Below, one piece after another: positions 44,972-55,235 of a stretch of DNA of 64,000 nucleotides. The DNA is from Ligustrum vulgare (taxonomy: Eukaryota; Streptophyta; Magnoliopsida; Lamiales; Oleaceae). The notes under the pieces were generated by a model that searched no databases, was not told where the DNA came from, and saw only the letters and a program-made list of their open reading frames with translations. Numbering within the stretch: the first letter of the stretch is position 1; each line of letters opens with the position of its first letter. The position numbers were made by a program, and so were the translations under genes. The stretch is taken from positions 37,678,929 to 37,742,928 of the forward strand of contig OY743190.1 of assembly GCA_963555705.1 (NCBI GenBank), written 5' to 3'.

Positions 44972-47940
44972 TCCCCTCCCTCTTGAAAAGGATTCGACCT
45001 CGAATCTTGCTTGAGTGCACTGTCGTGAGACTCCTCGAACTTTGATCTTGCAACATTGTGTACCACAGGTTCATGCAATGAAGTTGGACCTTCGCGATTC
45101 TCATCATCTCCTCCATCTCGAAAGAGATTCGACCACGAATCGGCACCTACAATAAAAATAGAAAATTCAGACACAATAAATGTAACTAAAATTTCATACT
45201 CACCGTGTAAAATCAATTTGTAGGCATTGCGAAGAACTTGAGAGGTGCCAACATCGCAGGGTAGCATTTTGGATTTTATTCGATTGGGAACCCGTTCTCT
45301 CCTTGAAAAGAACCATTTCCAGCCACCCGGATCAAATACGAATCGCCTCCTACCATGGTTGGCATGGGACATACATTGTATGCCAATCCCCTCAGATGGA
45401 GGCACGGGCCTCCTGCGAAGGGGCTTAACCAGATTTGCTTTGTTATGCCCACATATACTAACATTTCCATCAATAAATAAGTACATCAAGCTCAAAAGAG
45501 TTAGTAGGCTAGGGACATAAGCAACATCAAGTGGAGAAAATTTGCTAATAGGATAAACACTTTTATTGCAAGCAAATTTATCAACCACAAATTGAGCATC
45601 ATTTTTATGCAAATGCACCACTCCCCCAAAGAAAATATTCATCATGTTGATAGCAATGCGGGTTTCATGACATGTAGTAAAATGTGAAAGTTTAATACCC
45701 CTACCAACATCCACAAAATTAGCATCATTTCTTTTCTTTAGTCTAAGTAAACCCAACACAAAATCCATAGAATGATTAATCCAATGTTTACTGGGAACGT
45801 GCAAATGTGTGTATAAAACTTGAGGTAAAAACTTAGATTTAGCCATTTTGAACGTTTGGCCTTTACCACAAGTGCAAACATGTTTGTCACCAATTTTCCA
45901 ATGAGGCCAATAAAAGTGATCACAAAATATCTCCAAGGCCCCCTTGGTTTCAAAGTGCCCAATCAAACAACCAACATGTGCCTCACCCATTAGAAATTCG
46001 CACATGACACATTTAAAAACAAACAATCCAACTTTCCAAAACAAATAGTTATCATGCCCATAAAATCCATCAAAATATTGCTCATAGCACGATTCACAAA
46101 TGTTTAACAAATTCGGATTAGTAACATGGATGCCCTTAACATGCTTAATACAAAATGAGTTGGCACTTAGACAATTAGGTACACATAGAAATTTGAATTT
46201 ACAAATGAGGAATTTATCATGCCAAGGACCTTCATTACATGCAACATTTCCACATGACAAAATTTCATTTGTCAAGTCCACATCAATGTCATACAATCCT
46301 TTGATGTATTCCAAATATAATAACCTTGCTCTCGAAGAAGTGTTAGGAGCGTACCTCCTAGATGTTGCATCGGTTACCACATTTTCTTTACCTTGATTGT
46401 ATTTGCTGTGGTAGGAAAATATCTCCATAAAGTTCTTCCACTCGGCATGACTTTTGAGTTCTTGGTTGCTTTGATAAGTCGGTCTCACGATCTCCTGCAA
46501 CAAAGAAGTAACCAAGCTAGGGAGGGCATTGTTAGAAAATTCAAGAGTAAAGAACATTTTTGTGTGATCTCTCCTCTCAATTTTCTTTGTGGCACTCATC
46601 ACTCCCTCACCTTTTTCTGAGGTAGTAACCTCAACTCTCGGTGCTTCTCTCGCCTCTCCTTTTTCTGGAGTCGTGGCTCCAACTCTCATTGCCTCTCCTT
46701 TTTCTAGGGACGTGGCCCCAACTCTCTTACCCTCATTTTTATTTTCTTCAATTCTCTCAATTGAATCTTCATTTTCAATTTCTTTCTCCTTTTTCTTTTC
46801 TTCTTCATTTTCACCTTCCTTGTCTTTCTTTTTCTCCTCTTCTTCCTCCCACTCCTTCTTGAGTTTCATTTGATCTTTATGAACTTCCTCCAAACTCAAA
46901 GATAGGATCACAACCCTTTTTCCATTCATTTGGAAGCTATACCGGTTCCTCCCCCTATCAAGATTCACATTTCGCTCACATTGCCAAGGTCTCCCCAAAA
47001 TTATGTGAGTAGTGTGTAAGGGAACCACATCACATAATATTTGATCACTATAAGTACCAATGTGAAAAGTAAGAAGAACTTGCTCACTTACCCTCACCTC
47101 CCCATAGTCATTCAACCTTTGAAATATATAAGGACTAGGATGCTTCATAACCGGTAACCCCAATTTCTCCACCCTACTAGCACTCACCAAATTCATGTCA
47201 CTCTCCCCATCTATAATGAGACTACATGCCCTATCCCCCACAAGGCATCTAGTGTAGAAAGTATTTCCTCCATGCTTCTCTCTCTCATTATCATGGGCCA
47301 AAAATTTTGGTAGTCTAGCATTCATCTCCTTCACTACTTCTCTACTTCCACTACCGTCCCTCCTATGGAATGATGAAGTCTTCATTTGCTCAATATCAAC
47401 CTTCTCATCCATCCCATCTCCACTCCTATCTACCCATTCTCTTCGTCTTCTACCCATTCTCCAATCTTCTTCCACTTCTCCACTTCTACCCATTCTATGG
47501 AGTGATGAATTTTGCATTCTCGTACTATCAATATTTTCATCAACTCCATTTCTCCTACCTTCTAACCCATCTCTTCTTTTCCTATTCAAACTCCCATTTT
47601 GTTCAACATCCCTTTCATCATCCCAAACATCCTTTCTAATTTTCCTATTCAAACTCCCATTTTGTTTTCCACTTCCATCCCTATACACAATGTTCCCAAA
47701 TTTATCTCTCTCCCTTCTTCTACTACACATCATTTCTTCATCTCCCCTATTTGATGTACTCTCCCCTCTTGTCCCTAAATTTTCCAACTCACCCCCACTT
47801 TTATCCATTTGTCTAGCCATGGTGGGTGAAAGATTTTCCAACAAGTACTTCAAATCTTGAGTTTGAGAATTGAAAATGGACATGGTGTGCAAGTGTGAAA
47901 GTGTTCTCACAAGAAAATATTTCTCTCGTGTTTCGCTCAA
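44959..47940 (-). CDS. 993-residue retrotransposon polyprotein lacking reverse transcriptase
   Basis: One uninterrupted frame. Residues 1-220 are a low-complexity, Arg/Asp/Asn-rich region with repeated NGSLNRK and SSLHR(M/R) motifs, in place of a capsid domain. Near residue 237 is a protease-like segment (SLIIDGESDMNLVSA), then LGRPWQCERNVNLDR. An acidic, Lys/Glu-rich linker follows (about 330-440). Around residue 482 the frame passes directly from the usual pre-RT region into the end of RNase H (GKENVVTDATSRRY), so RT and most of RNase H are absent. Integrase remnants follow: zinc region (GKGQTFKMAKSK), [10 protein letters not shown], then a C-terminal part, but the SDRD and TDGQTE-type acidic motifs are missing. 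It ends DSRSNPFQEGGDDEN, 13 bases into the LTR. No catalytic function is expected except perhaps protease; translation is unproven. Confidence 0.8.
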   Translation of the reverse strand: MSETREKYFLVRTLSHLHTMSIFNSQTQDLKYLLENLSPTMARQMDKSGGELENLGTRGESTSNRGDEEMMCSRRRERDKFGNIVYRDGSGKQNGSLNRKIRKDVWDDERDVEQNGSLNRKRRDGLEGRRNGVDENIDSTRMQNSSLHRMGRSGEVEEDWRMGRRRREWVDRSGDGMDEKVDIEQMKTSSFHRRDGSGSREVVKEMNARLPKFLAHDNEREKHGGNTFYTRCLVGDRACSLIIDGESDMNLVSASRVEKLGLPVMKHPSPYIFQRLNDYGEVRVSEQVLLTFHIGTYSDQILCDVVPLHTTHIILGRPWQCERNVNLDRGRNRYSFQMNGKRVVILSLSLEEVHKDQMKLKKEWEEEEEKKKDKEGENEEEKKKEKEIENEDSIERIEENKNEGKRVGATSLEKGEAMRVGATTPEKGEAREAPRVEVTTSEKGEGVMSATKKIERRDHTKMFFTLEFSNNALPSLVTSLLQEIVRPTYQSNQELKSHAEWKNFMEIFSYHSKYNQGKENVVTDATSRRYAPNTSSRARLLYLEYIKGLYDIDVDLTNEILSCGNVACNEGPWHDKFLICKFKFLCVPNCLSANSFCIKHVKGIHVTNPNLLNICESCYEQYFDGFYGHDNYLFWKVGLFVFKCVMCEFLMGEAHVGCLIGHFETKGALEIFCDHFYWPHWKIGDKHVCTCGKGQTFKMAKSKFLPQVLYTHLHVPSKHWINHSMDFVLGLLRLKKRNDANFVDVGRGIKLSHFTTCHETRIAINMMNIFFGGVVHLHKNDAQFVVDKFACNKSVYPISKFSPLDVAYVPSLLTLLSLMYLFIDGNVSICGHNKANLVKPLRRRPVPPSEGIGIQCMSHANHGRRRFVFDPGGWKWFFSRRERVPNRIKSKMLPCDVGTSQVLRNAYKLILHGEYEILVTFIVSEFSIFIVGADSWSNLFRDGGDDENREGPTSLHEPVVHNVARSKFEESHDSALKQDSRSNPFQEGGDDEN
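44972..44984 (-). other. Polypurine tract
   Basis: On the minus strand AGAGGGAGGGGA precedes the 3' LTR directly. Confidence 0.75.
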
Positions 47941-48752
47941 ATTTGGCTTTTACCCTCTATTGAACTCACCACTCTTGCCTTTTTCCACTCAAAATCTCCT
48001 TTCTCAAGTTCTCCAAGGAAGGTAATCAACTAAACCACAAAGTATAATTCTTGTGGAGTTAAAGAAATCACCAACAAGGAAGAAGGAATTTAGAACAAGT
48101 AGACACAAATAGCAAGTAGAATTTATGTGCTTGCTAAACTCAAAAGGAACAATATTTATGTGGGATGGGATGCTAGGAATCACAATTTAGCAATGGGATT
48201 GACAAACCACAAATAATAGACAAGGCATGGATGTAGAACAATAAGCACAAAGAGTGTAAATTTTGAATGAGGCAATTTATCAAACACCTTGTACTCAATC
48301 TTTGAATGGCCTTGAATGGATAAAATGTGGATATATGATAAATTCCCAACAACCCAAATGTGACAAGAAATGAATGATCAACAATTACCCAATGTATGAA
48401 GCAAGTAATATATGGGATACAATGTTGATAACACAATCTCAATGATGGGAATTAGATAGCTCCAAGTAATTAACAAGTTATGGGCATTGGATAATAAGGC
48501 ATGAATGGAGTATTTTCTTTGGGACAATTTATCAAACACTTTGGATACACAATTTGGAAAGTGTAGGTTTTGTAAGTGTTTGGTTAATGGAAATCCCCAA
48601 TAATGCAACAATCAATACACCCAATATGTAGGAATCAAGAATTACTCATGGGCATATGAAATTTTCCCCAATTTTTTTCAATTTTCGTTTTTTTTTTTTT
48701 TCACAATGCCAAGAACAACAACAAGAAAGTAAAGATAGGTTTACCAAATTAG
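47941..48752 (-). other. 5' leader of the RT-less element, no gene
   Basis: AT-rich sequence between the 5' LTR and the long frame. Short minus frames at 48173-48442 and 48378-48611 overlap and have no recognised domain. Confidence 0.5.
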
Positions 48753-48770
48753 AGCCAAGCTCTGATACCA
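48753..48770 (-). other. tRNA-iMet-type primer-binding site
   Basis: On the minus strand TGGTATCAGAGCTTGGCTC begins two bases after the 5' LTR. Confidence 0.85.
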
Positions 48771-48772
48771 AA

Positions 48773-49556
48773 TGATGCGAACCCCTTCGGTGCGTTGATC
48801 GAAAATTCCCACAACAATTTTAATACCAACCCAAGAAAGCTAAAGTGGTAAATAAATGGATAAACACCTTAACCCAAGTTTAAATCTAACCCAAAATTCA
48901 ATGATTAAACTAACCCTAGCCCAATGGAGAGAATTAAACAAATTCCAAGGTGGCGAAAATAAACAACAACACAAGAATAATAATACTCAAGATAAAGTTG
49001 ATTAATTTCCTAAGAAGATAACAAGATCAAAGAGGTTTAACCTTACCTCAAGAAGGGGGTCTTCAAGACCTAGCTCTCAAGAGCAATTTTCTTAACATCC
49101 AAAGTTATCCTTTACAAATGAAGAGAAATGTGAATATAATGTATAAAATGGGAAAAATGTGCAATTTCGGTATTTACAAGAAAACCCCCGTTTTTGTGAA
49201 AATTGCAAGAAAATCCCGTTTTTTTTTAAAAATGAGGTGTTTCGGTCGACCGAAATTATTTCGATCGATCACCGGGTCGACCGAAAGGGGACTTTCGGTC
49301 GACCGCCACTCATCCGAAAGCGACTGAAGCTGGGTCAAATTCCTCTGCAGAAGATCGGTCGACCGGAAGAATGTTCGGTCGACCGAAACTTGGCTGAACT
49401 CCAAACTTCTCTTTTTTGGTTCCAACTTGATTCTTAGCTTCTTTTCTTGATTTATTCACATTGTTTAGCCTTGAATCTTGAACCTCTTCGACGTCGGATC
49501 TCGTCGTGGGTCCCACTAGCACGCGCATCGAGGTTTAACTTTCTCGATTCTCATCA
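48773..49556 (-). repeat. 5' LTR of the RT-less element
   Basis: About 784 bp, with a palindrome cluster at 49239-49390 that includes an extra CGGGTCGACCGAAAGGGGAC stretch absent from the other LTR. Confidence 0.92.
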
Positions 49557-49607
49557 GAAGAGGTATGATAGGGAGCATCGTGATGATAGGAGGCATCATG
49601 GGGGTAG
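49557..49607 (+). pseudogene. Continuation of the interrupted gag
   Basis: After the GAAGA duplication the plus frame continues RYDREHRDDRRHHGG, in the same Arg/Asp/His-rich style as the gag piece at 43885-44206. It is then cut by a CACTA terminus. Confidence 0.65.
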
Positions 49608-50230
49608 CACTAGTACAAATAGACTCATTAGTGTCGGTTGTACAGAACAATACGCGTCGATTGTAAAAGCGACCCGTTTGGCGGAGACGCATAAAGTTTG
49701 AACAATACGCGTCAGTTTTAAAACGACGCCTAAAGTCAAATTTACGCATCTGTTGTTAAAACAAAACCGATGCCTAAAGTGTGACTTTAGGCATCAATTG
49801 TTGTTCAACAACCGAAGCGTAAAGTCGAGGTTTTTTTTTTTTTTTTTTGGGGCCCTTTCCTCTCCTCTTTTATTATTCATAGAAGAGCTTAACTTTCAAA
49901 TATAAGTGTACCTGTGAATGTCTTTATCTTTGCTAATCAACAAATACTTGATTTTGTCTCTTGCAATTTTAGTATTAAGGTGTCTTTGTTTGACACAACA
50001 TATATATATAACAAGAGTAGGATGAAGAAAGCACAAATTATATTATAAAGCTCCTGGTTTATAAAGAAAGTAGAGCTACAACTCAAAGAAATTGAACACC
50101 GTAATTTCTCTACATCACTAAATTCACAAGTTAAAGGACTACTATTTACTCGGTATAATTCTAATACACCACCTCAAACAAACTTACAAATCAACTACAC
50201 TTCAATGGCCATTATAAGTGAATATAAGTA
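49608..50230. mobile_element. Truncated CACTA (En/Spm-like) element end
   Basis: Begins CACTAGTACAAATAG with a TAG before it, like a CACTA terminus. Subterminal motifs (ACGCGTCG, GACGCCTAAAGTC, CTTTAGGCATC) recur in both orientations up to about 49830, then a T-run and AT-rich interior. The opposite terminus is absent; the sequence stops at the junction with the duplicated segment at 50231. Confidence 0.65.
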
Positions 50231-51690
50231 GAGAGTTCTTAGAGTCAATATGATGTTCTCAAGGAGTACTTTACAATGATATTTCTGGATCATAAAATTG
50301 ATAATCGGAGTAAAAGGTATGGTTCATCAAAGTCAGCCACTTAAAACTATTTTATTGTATTTTTTTTATTTCTTTTGAAGTAACTATTTTCGTCTTAATT
50401 TTTGGATTATAATAAAAACTAGACTTCCAATATACCATTATAAAATACTCACGATCCAGTTTCGCGTATCCTTGCCAAAACACAACATGGTCAACTATAG
50501 CAGAAGTTACGGCTCGTCAATAGGCCATATAAAACTAACATTTCAAAATGCCAACCTTCTTTATTAAAGTTTTTGAGGCATTACATCAACCAAATACGTG
50601 TTTACAATATGCAATTTAGAAGGAAATTTAGAGCTCTATATGATGGTATTCTCGAATAGGCAAGACATATAATGAAGCTAATAATTTACGAGTCTCGAAA
50701 CCATACACGCAATTCGTCGTTAATAAATAATATAATAATATATATAAAATTACGTGCACGTCAACTTTTATATATATATTATTAAATTAAAATTTGTATT
50801 TAACTTTCAAGTGGGTCTCATTAAATGTGAAAAAATTAATATAACAATATGACATATTTTTGAGGTGTTAAAATACTGCTTCCCACAAGTTTGTTTTTAC
50901 TTGTCCCCTAAATAGTTTGGTTTAAATATTTGGAGAAAAGACTCAACACATTCATTTGGTGGTTGATGTAAATTTTCCAAGTCTACCAGAGTGACTTCTG
51001 ATTCAATTTTGTAAAATTTGGCATGAAATAACCGTTCCAACTATTGGACATAATTTTTGTTGGAATTATATATGCTCATAGAGTATAATTCACAATATTT
51101 AAAATAAAATATTAAATGATTGTATTAATATGAAGTTGCATTTATCCATGAGTCAATTTGATATTACAAATTAAGTGTTTAAGTTGTTAAATACAGAAAG
51201 ATTGAATTTGTAATTCGATCTAAAATTAATGTTCAAGATTAGTAAATAAATAAAGACAATTTATTTTGATAAGATCGTCTTGACTTTATTAAAGTCTATC
51301 TTTGACTTTGATAATAAAATTGAGAGTATGTTTGGAACGCATTGGACGGGACCACGTGAAATTAATTTGTGACATTGATCATACAAATTTAATTTCACTT
51401 GACTATTGTATGTAGGATTGTAACACCCCGAAAATGTCGAATTTTTTTTCTCGAGCGGTTGTAAAGTGCTGGAATTTGAGATTTCACCACAGACAATAAT
51501 ATTAATTCCATTCCTCAAGTTTTATTCCGATAAATGTATTTGATCGAATTCGCTAATGTATATTGAAATTCCTCTCTCGATTTTAAATCAATTATATCTA
51601 AATAAGTCAACCATGTATCTCTACAGATGGTCCGAATTATTCCTTATCTAGATACATAAAACACAAGAATTCAATATTGATCACATACAA
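50231..51690. repeat. Segmental duplication, copy B
   Basis: Second copy of 41065-43011 without the hAT-like insert. It joins truncated CACTA sequence on the left and an LTR at 51691 on the right, with the same TACAA before the LTR. Confidence 0.88.
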
Positions 51691-52307
51691 TGATGTGATC
51701 CAAGGTATGAGAACAAAGGAGAAATCAGGCTACGAGGGATTCCATAATAATCTACATGGAAACAGGAGCAACTTTTGTGTTAGGCTCGAGTCGAAGATCA
51801 AATCGGATCGAGTTGTTTCAAAGGAACGGAAATTGGAATCAACCGGGAAGACCACGTGATCGCGCGGTTGAAATCGAAACCAGATTTTCGCGTTTTTTTA
51901 ATTATTTTCTGTTTTCTTTACTATTTTTCGTATTTTAATTCTTAGCGGCTAGGGTTAGGGTTAGACGCATTTTTGACATTATATTATCAAGTTTCTATCA
52001 TTGTAAAGAACCGTTTGAGTTTATTGATTAAATTGAGAGAGGATTCTCTTGTTGAAATGTTGAGTTATTCCCTTTTCTTGAACTTACCAAAGATTTAATC
52101 TTTGTAGCGTTCACCTAAAGAACTTATACAGGAATTGATAACCCTTGTGGTGTTCACCAATCTTGGTTCATATTTCGCATCATTCTCACGTCGTGAATAT
52201 TGGGTCAAGGTTTTATCGTCAATCTTATCTTATTTTCCGTTAATTGTTTCTTGATTTCTTGTGTTTAATCGAGATTCGAGGTCGAATCCTTTTCAAGAGA
52301 GGGGAAA
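51691..52307 (+). repeat. Truncated LTR joined to a polypurine-tract tail (unit 1)
   Basis: LTR sequence stops at TGTGTTTAATC (52270), about 90 bases short of the full end. It is fused to GAGATTCGAGGTCGAATCC and a TTTCAAGAGAGGGGAA purine tail that normally precedes an LTR. The next LTR start follows at once. Confidence 0.8.
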
Positions 52308-52520
52308 TGATGTGATCCAAGGTAGGTGAACAAAGGAGAAATCAGGCTAGGGGGATTCCATAATAATCTACATGAGAAAAGGATGCACAAAGTTCCAGCA
52401 TAAATACCAAACTAGCAAGGGCAAGCATAAGAAAGATCCAAAAGTAAATAAACCCATGAATTGCAAGAGGATTGGGTGAAATCGAGATTCAAGGTCGAAT
52501 CATTTTCAAGAGGGGGGGAA
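52308..52520 (+). repeat. Short LTR-start/pol-end unit 1
   Basis: About 75 bases of LTR start are joined to a piece ending in the pol C-terminus and purine tail. The encoded phrases GCTKFQHKYQTSKGK-like and KRIGxNxDSR resemble 53215-53418. Confidence 0.75.
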
Positions 52521-53214
52521 TGATGTGATCCAAGGTAGGAGAATAAAGGAGAAATCAGGCTACGGGCAATTCCATAATAATCTACATGGGAAAAGGAGCA
52601 AATTTTGTGTTGGGCTCGAGTCGAGGATCAAATCGGATCGAGTTGTTTCATGGGGACGGAAATTGGAATAAGCCAGGAAGACCACGCGATCGCATAGGCC
52701 AAGGAGAGAGCGATCGCGCGGCTGCACAAAAAAATCACCCGAGAGTTTCAAGGTTAACCACGCGCTCGTGCGGTTGAAATCGAAGCCAGATTTTCACTTT
52801 TCTTAATTATTTTCTGTTTTCTTTATTATTTTTCGTTTTTTAATTCTTAGTTGCTAGGGTTAGGGTTAGATGCATTTTTTACAGTATATTATCAAGTTTC
52901 TATCATTGTAAAGAACAGTTTGAGTTTATTGATTAAATTGAGAGAAATGATTCTCTTGTTGAAAGGTTGAGTTATTCCCCTTTCTTGAACTTACCAAAGA
53001 TTTAATCTTTGTGGCATTCACCCAACGAACTTATCAAGGAATTGACAACCCTTATGGCGTTCACCAATCTTGGTTCATATTCAGCATCGTTCTCACGTCG
53101 TGAATATTGGATCAAGGTTTTATCGTCAATCTTATCTTATTTTCCGTTGATTGTTTCTTGATTTCTTGTGTTTAATCAAGATTCGAGGATGAATCATTTT
53201 CAAGAGAGGAGGAA
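52521..53214 (+). repeat. Truncated LTR joined to a polypurine-tract tail (unit 2)
   Basis: Same architecture as unit 1, with the same LTR truncation point (TGTTTAATC, here followed by AAGATTCGAGG). It includes about 70 extra bases with GCGATCGCGCGG motifs (52685-52765). Confidence 0.8.
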
Positions 53215-53418
53215 TGATGTGATCCAAGGTAGGAGAAATCAGGCTATGGGCGATTCCATAATAATCTACATGGGAAAAGGATGCACAAAGTTCCATCATA
53301 AATACCAAACCAGCAAGGGCAAGCATAAGCATGATCCAAACGCAAACAAACCCAGGAATTGCAAGAGGATTGGGCGAAATCAAGATTCAAGGTCGAATCC
53401 TTTTCAATAGAGAGGGAA
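53215..53418 (+). repeat. Short LTR-start/pol-end unit 2
   Basis: Near copy of 52308-52520. A plus frame across it (53168-53410) reads GKGCTKFHHKYQTSKGKHK and ends NQDSRSNPFQ, the pol terminus shared with the other Ty3/gypsy elements in the window. Confidence 0.78.
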
Positions 53419-54172
53419 TGATGTGATCCAAGGTAGGAGAACAAAGGAGAAATCAGGCTACGGGAGATTCCATAATAATCTACATGGGAAAAGGAGCAAC
53501 TTTTGTGTTGGGCTTGAGTCGAGGATCAAATCGGATCGAGTTGTTTCAAGGGGACGGAAATTGGAATCGGCCAGGAAGACCACGCGATTACGTAGGCCAA
53601 GGAGGGAGTGATCGCGCGGCTGCACAAAAAGATCACCCGAGAGTTTCAAGGTTAACCACGCGATCGCGTGTGTTATAACCACGCAATCATGCGGTTGAAA
53701 TCGAAACCAAATTTTTGCATTTTTTTAATTATTTTCAGTTTTCTTTATTATTTTCCTTTTTTAATTCTTAGCTGCTAGGGTTAGGGTTAGACGCGTTTTT
53801 GATATTATATTATCAAGTTTCTATCATTGTAAAGAACAGTTTGAGTTTATTGATTAAATTGAGAAATGATTCTCTTGTTGAAAGGTTGAGTTATTCCCTT
53901 TTCTTGAACTTATCAAAGATTTAATCTTTGTGGCGTTCACCCAACGAACTTATCAAAGAATTGACAACCTTTGTGGCGTTCACCAATCTTGGTTCATATT
54001 CTGCATCGTTCTCACGTCGTGAATATTGGGTCAAGGTTTTATCGTCAATCTTATCATATTTTCTGTTGATTGTTTCTTGATTTCTTATTTTTAATCTGTC
54101 TTAGATCTTTCCTAGGATTTAAATTGTGTTATTCCTGCTTTTTCGTCGTGTTCCCCGATTGGGATCGCGTCA
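53419..54172 (+). repeat. Full-length terminal LTR of the rearranged block
   Basis: Complete from TGATGTGATCC to GGGATCGCGTCA (754 bp) and followed by TACAA. It is longer than 43012-43664 by the GCGATCGCGCGG-bearing stretch (about 53580-53680). Confidence 0.85.
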
Positions 54173-54177
54173 TACAA

Positions 54178-55235
54178 CCACAAATTCATATCTCTATCTT
54201 TTTATTGAAATTGTCAAATTTGTTACATTGATCTAAGTTATTAACTCACCTCTCAAATTATGAAAATAACTCATTATATCATGAATTATTAGACAATTAA
54301 TTCACGCATTAAACACAATAATAAATCAACACATGCAACATATACACAAAACTTGAAGTTAATAAAATATGGCCAGGCTATATTGTCCATCCCAACTTAT
54401 AGGTTTAGTTACACATCACAAAGAAATAACAAACACAATAAAAATAATAATAAAAAATGATGAAGTTTATAAAATTAATGATAAGAAAAGAAACCTTGCA
54501 CCAAGAGTTGATTTCTCGTGTTAATTTTCTAATCTCCTGCCTTTTGCCTCGCTTGAATCTCCTAAGAAATTGATGTAAAAGTGCCAATAATCTTCGTTAG
54601 GAGGCTGAGCAAAAGTCCCAAAATCCTGCCCCTAAAGTTGTACATATAGGTTAGAGCAAAAACATGTTGGAAGAGAGCAAAATTCTGTTGAAACCCACGC
54701 AAAACGGCCCACTATTGGCCCAATCAGAGACCCACGCGATCGTGTGGTAGAGACACTAGCGATCGCATGGAGAGAGCATTTTGTATTTGCCAAGAAATTA
54801 TGCATAAGCCGCGATCGCGCGGTTGATGTACCGAAAATCGCATGGTAGCCTGCTTTAGTGCAATTCTCATCTTTCCCACACTATTCAAGTTGGTCCTTGA
54901 GCTTTATTTGCACGGCACATCATCATCTTCTGATTTGATCAATTTGACCCCAAAACTTCTGGTTTTCTTCAATTTAGACCTTTCTTCTCTTTTTCTCTCC
55001 AATTGAGTACTCGATCTTTTGACTTCTTTCAATTTAACTTCAATTTGGCTCCAATTGCTACAAACTTGAACTGTATTTCCCAATTGCTTCCTTTTCTCAC
55101 TTTTGGGATAAAATTTGAAATAACAACAAATAAACACAACTCAGAATATCCTAATTTTGACATATAAATAAGTGAATAAAATACACTTATTATCATTAGT
55201 CTCCCTCAGCATCGTGTCAGAATTAAGAATGGTTG
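54178..55235 (-). repeat. LTR-type fragment with GCGATCGC palindromes, no gene
   Basis: 54178-54600 is AT-rich with nothing recognised. 54600-55200, in minus sense, shares several phrases with 10176-10600 (see there) and has four GATCGC-centred palindromes at 54735-54845. Open frames here are short and low-complexity. Confidence 0.45.

Larger units (their letters stand above)
44207..49556 (-). mobile_element. LTR retrotransposon with a long RT-less polyprotein frame
   Basis: LTRs at 44207-44971 and 48773-49556 begin TGATGCGAACCCC on the plus strand and end TTCTCATCA. A perfect 5-bp duplication, GAAGA, lies at 44202-44206 and 49557-49561. On the minus strand: a primer-binding site, one 993-codon frame with protease, the end of RNase H and remnants of integrase, then a polypurine tract. 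It inserted into gag of the element starting at 43012. Confidence 0.93.
43012..54172 (+). mobile_element. Rearranged Ty3/gypsy element block with flanking TACAA duplication
   Basis: The outermost LTRs (43012-43664 and 53419-54172) begin TGATGTGATCC and end GGGATCGCGTCA. The 5-bp sequence TACAA precedes the first (43007-43011) and follows the last (54173-54177), as for one original insertion. Inside are a primer-binding site and gag start, an opposite-strand element, a CACTA end, a duplicate of the left flank, and tandem LTR/tail units. Most of pol is missing. Confidence 0.72.
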
